Origin: an uncultured Erythrobacter sp.
GTDB taxonomy: Bacteria; Pseudomonadota; Alphaproteobacteria; Sphingomonadales; Sphingomonadaceae
Assembly (NCBI GenBank): GCA_947500645.1
Contig: CANMSD010000001.1
Location: 434,001 to 498,000 of the forward strand
DNA length: 64,000 nt
Reading direction: 5' to 3'
Shown here: positions 63,172 through 64,000 of the stretch, piece by piece
How the letters are laid out: the number at the start of each line of letters is the position of its first letter
How positions within the stretch are numbered: the first letter of the stretch is position 1
The notes under the pieces: generated by a model
What the model was told of the DNA's origin: nothing
Seen by the model: the letters and a program-made list of their open reading frames with translations, nothing else
The model's database searches: none
Made by a program: the position numbers and the translations under genes

Positions 63172-64000
63172 GAGAAGCCAAGCCGCCTCCACTGACGCTC
63201 TGGATGAGCGAATTGCTGGCTGTTCCGAAAGTTCTCGCATCGCCGCTGCGCAAACCATCGCCGGTCGAGCCCTTCGGAAACTCCCGACCGGTCATGGTTC
63301 TGCCAGGTATGTTGTCGGGCGATCGTTCAACCAGTCTGCTCCGCGCTACGCTTAACGCAGCTGGGTTCGAGGCACATGGATGGGGCCAATCGTTCAACGC
63401 AAAGGTCACTCGAGAAAGAATTGCCGAGGTTGAGGCTCGACTAGCCGACATTGCTGACAAGTCCGGTCAACCGGTGATCCTGATTGGCTGGAGCCTTGGC
63501 GGGATGTTCACTCGGCTTTTGGCGCATCGCGTGCCTGAGCATATCTCGCTTGCCGTCACGCTTGGCTCACCTTTTTCCGGCAACCCGAGAGCGAACAATG
63601 CGTGGAGAATGTACGAGCTGATCAACGATCACGCCGTCGACACGCCGCCGTTCGATCAGGATATCGCGGCCAAGCCGCCTATGCGGAGCATCGCCATCTG
63701 GTCGACCAGGGACGGGGTGATCGCGCCGGAATGCGCCTCTGGCACTGCGCGGCAATCGGATTTGCGAGTGGAGTTGCCCTACAAGCATTTCGAATTGGGT
63801 TCTTCTCGCCGAGCGATCGCCGATGTGCTCGGCGTGCTGCGGGAAGAGCTAAGAGATGGCACTCCCTCAGCGCTGGCGGTGGCTCAGCTTCCTCCACTAA
63901 CGGATGAGGAAATCGCGCGCCGTCTGCCCGTGTGGTCAGCGCTATCGGATACGTTTCTAGACACAGAGCTGGACGAACAGAACTATCACCATATTGCGGA
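63168..64000 (+). CDS. Alpha/beta hydrolase (partial, cut by window end)
   Basis: An open frame runs from GTG 63168 to the end of the window (277 codons) without a stop. It has the oxyanion strand 'RPVMVLPGMLSGDRSTSLLR', the nucleophile serine in 'PVILIGWSLGGMFTRLLAHR', the acid in 'IAIWSTRDGVIAPECA' and the histidine in 'LPYKHFELGSSRRAI'. A tail of at least 45 residues beyond the histidine ('LTDEEIARRLPVWSALSDTF') suggests a further domain outside the window. GTGA overlaps the GNAT stop; an ATG at 63204 is an alternative start. Confidence 0.8.
   Translation, partial: MREAKPPPLTLWMSELLAVPKVLASPLRKPSPVEPFGNSRPVMVLPGMLSGDRSTSLLRATLNAAGFEAHGWGQSFNAKVTRERIAEVEARLADIADKSGQPVILIGWSLGGMFTRLLAHRVPEHISLAVTLGSPFSGNPRANNAWRMYELINDHAVDTPPFDQDIAAKPPMRSIAIWSTRDGVIAPECASGTARQSDLRVELPYKHFELGSSRRAIADVLGVLREELRDGTPSALAVAQLPPLTDEEIARRLPVWSALSDTFLDTELDEQNYHHIA

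Noticed and set aside
1..64000. tRNA or rRNA genes, CRISPR arrays, insertion sequences, phage or integrative elements
   Set aside because: No transposase, integrase, regular spacer repeats or cloverleaf-like intergenic sequence was noticed; the gaps are short and coding style is even throughout.

Overview
The window reads as one contiguous, gene-dense chromosomal segment of a GC-rich alphaproteobacterium. I infer an order Sphingomonadales organism, most likely of the Erythrobacter/Altererythrobacter type. This rests on protein style, on an RNase E with a large acidic insert in its S1 domain, on a fabA-fabB-fabI operon, and on an XrtA (exosortase A) exopolysaccharide locus of sphingomonad layout. 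No rRNA, tRNA, CRISPR array, insertion sequence or prophage was seen. The species call is inference only.

Layout. 0.2-7.9 kb: lipoprotein release (lolC/lolD), a DUF1579-like secreted protein, glutathione peroxidase, a DUF6958 protein, and dnaE with a co-transcribed membrane-anchored HTH/DUF4019 protein that ends at a clear terminator. 8-16.6 kb: fatty acyl-CoA ligase, pseudouridine synthase, DUF1330, several small membrane or secreted proteins, a PA0069-type radical SAM protein with an alphaproteobacterial LexA box in front of it, moaB, a lytic transglycosylase and a degenerate uracil-DNA-glycosylase-like protein. 16.7-24.8 kb: ETF-ubiquinone oxidoreductase, ispE, an N-formylglutamate amidohydrolase-like protein, ilvD, a lipoprotein, NAD(P)HX repair enzyme and a TrmA/RlmD-type rRNA methyltransferase, mostly overlapping by 1-20 bases.

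24.8-42.8 kb is the XrtA/PEP-CTERM exopolysaccharide locus. A leftward arm holds two alpha/beta hydrolases, an acyl carrier protein and a CelD-like acyltransferase. A rightward arm holds AMP-ligase, PLP decarboxylase, Wza-type exporter, GNVR chain-length protein, tyrosine autokinase, outer-membrane barrel, AAA ATPase, DUF3473 deacetylase, FemAB-like protein, glycosyltransferase, exosortase and asparagine-synthase-like amidotransferase. The exosortase lacks the C-terminal EpsI domain, and neither a PrsK/PrsR two-component pair nor a PEP-CTERM substrate is in the window. Directly behind the locus is a gene with the diagnostic blocks of RpfF, the DSF quorum-signal synthase.

43.9-64 kb: sdhB with a PaaI thioesterase and zapE; an SDR; a lipoprotein; a divergent pair made of a Ddl-like ATP-grasp ligase and an unassigned PLP fold-type-I protein, followed by a SAM methyltransferase (a candidate undescribed small pathway); rne; a cell-wall block (amidase, PBP1a); prfB with a lipoprotein methyltransferase; fabA-fabB-fabI; a GNAT enzyme; and an alpha/beta hydrolase cut by the window edge.
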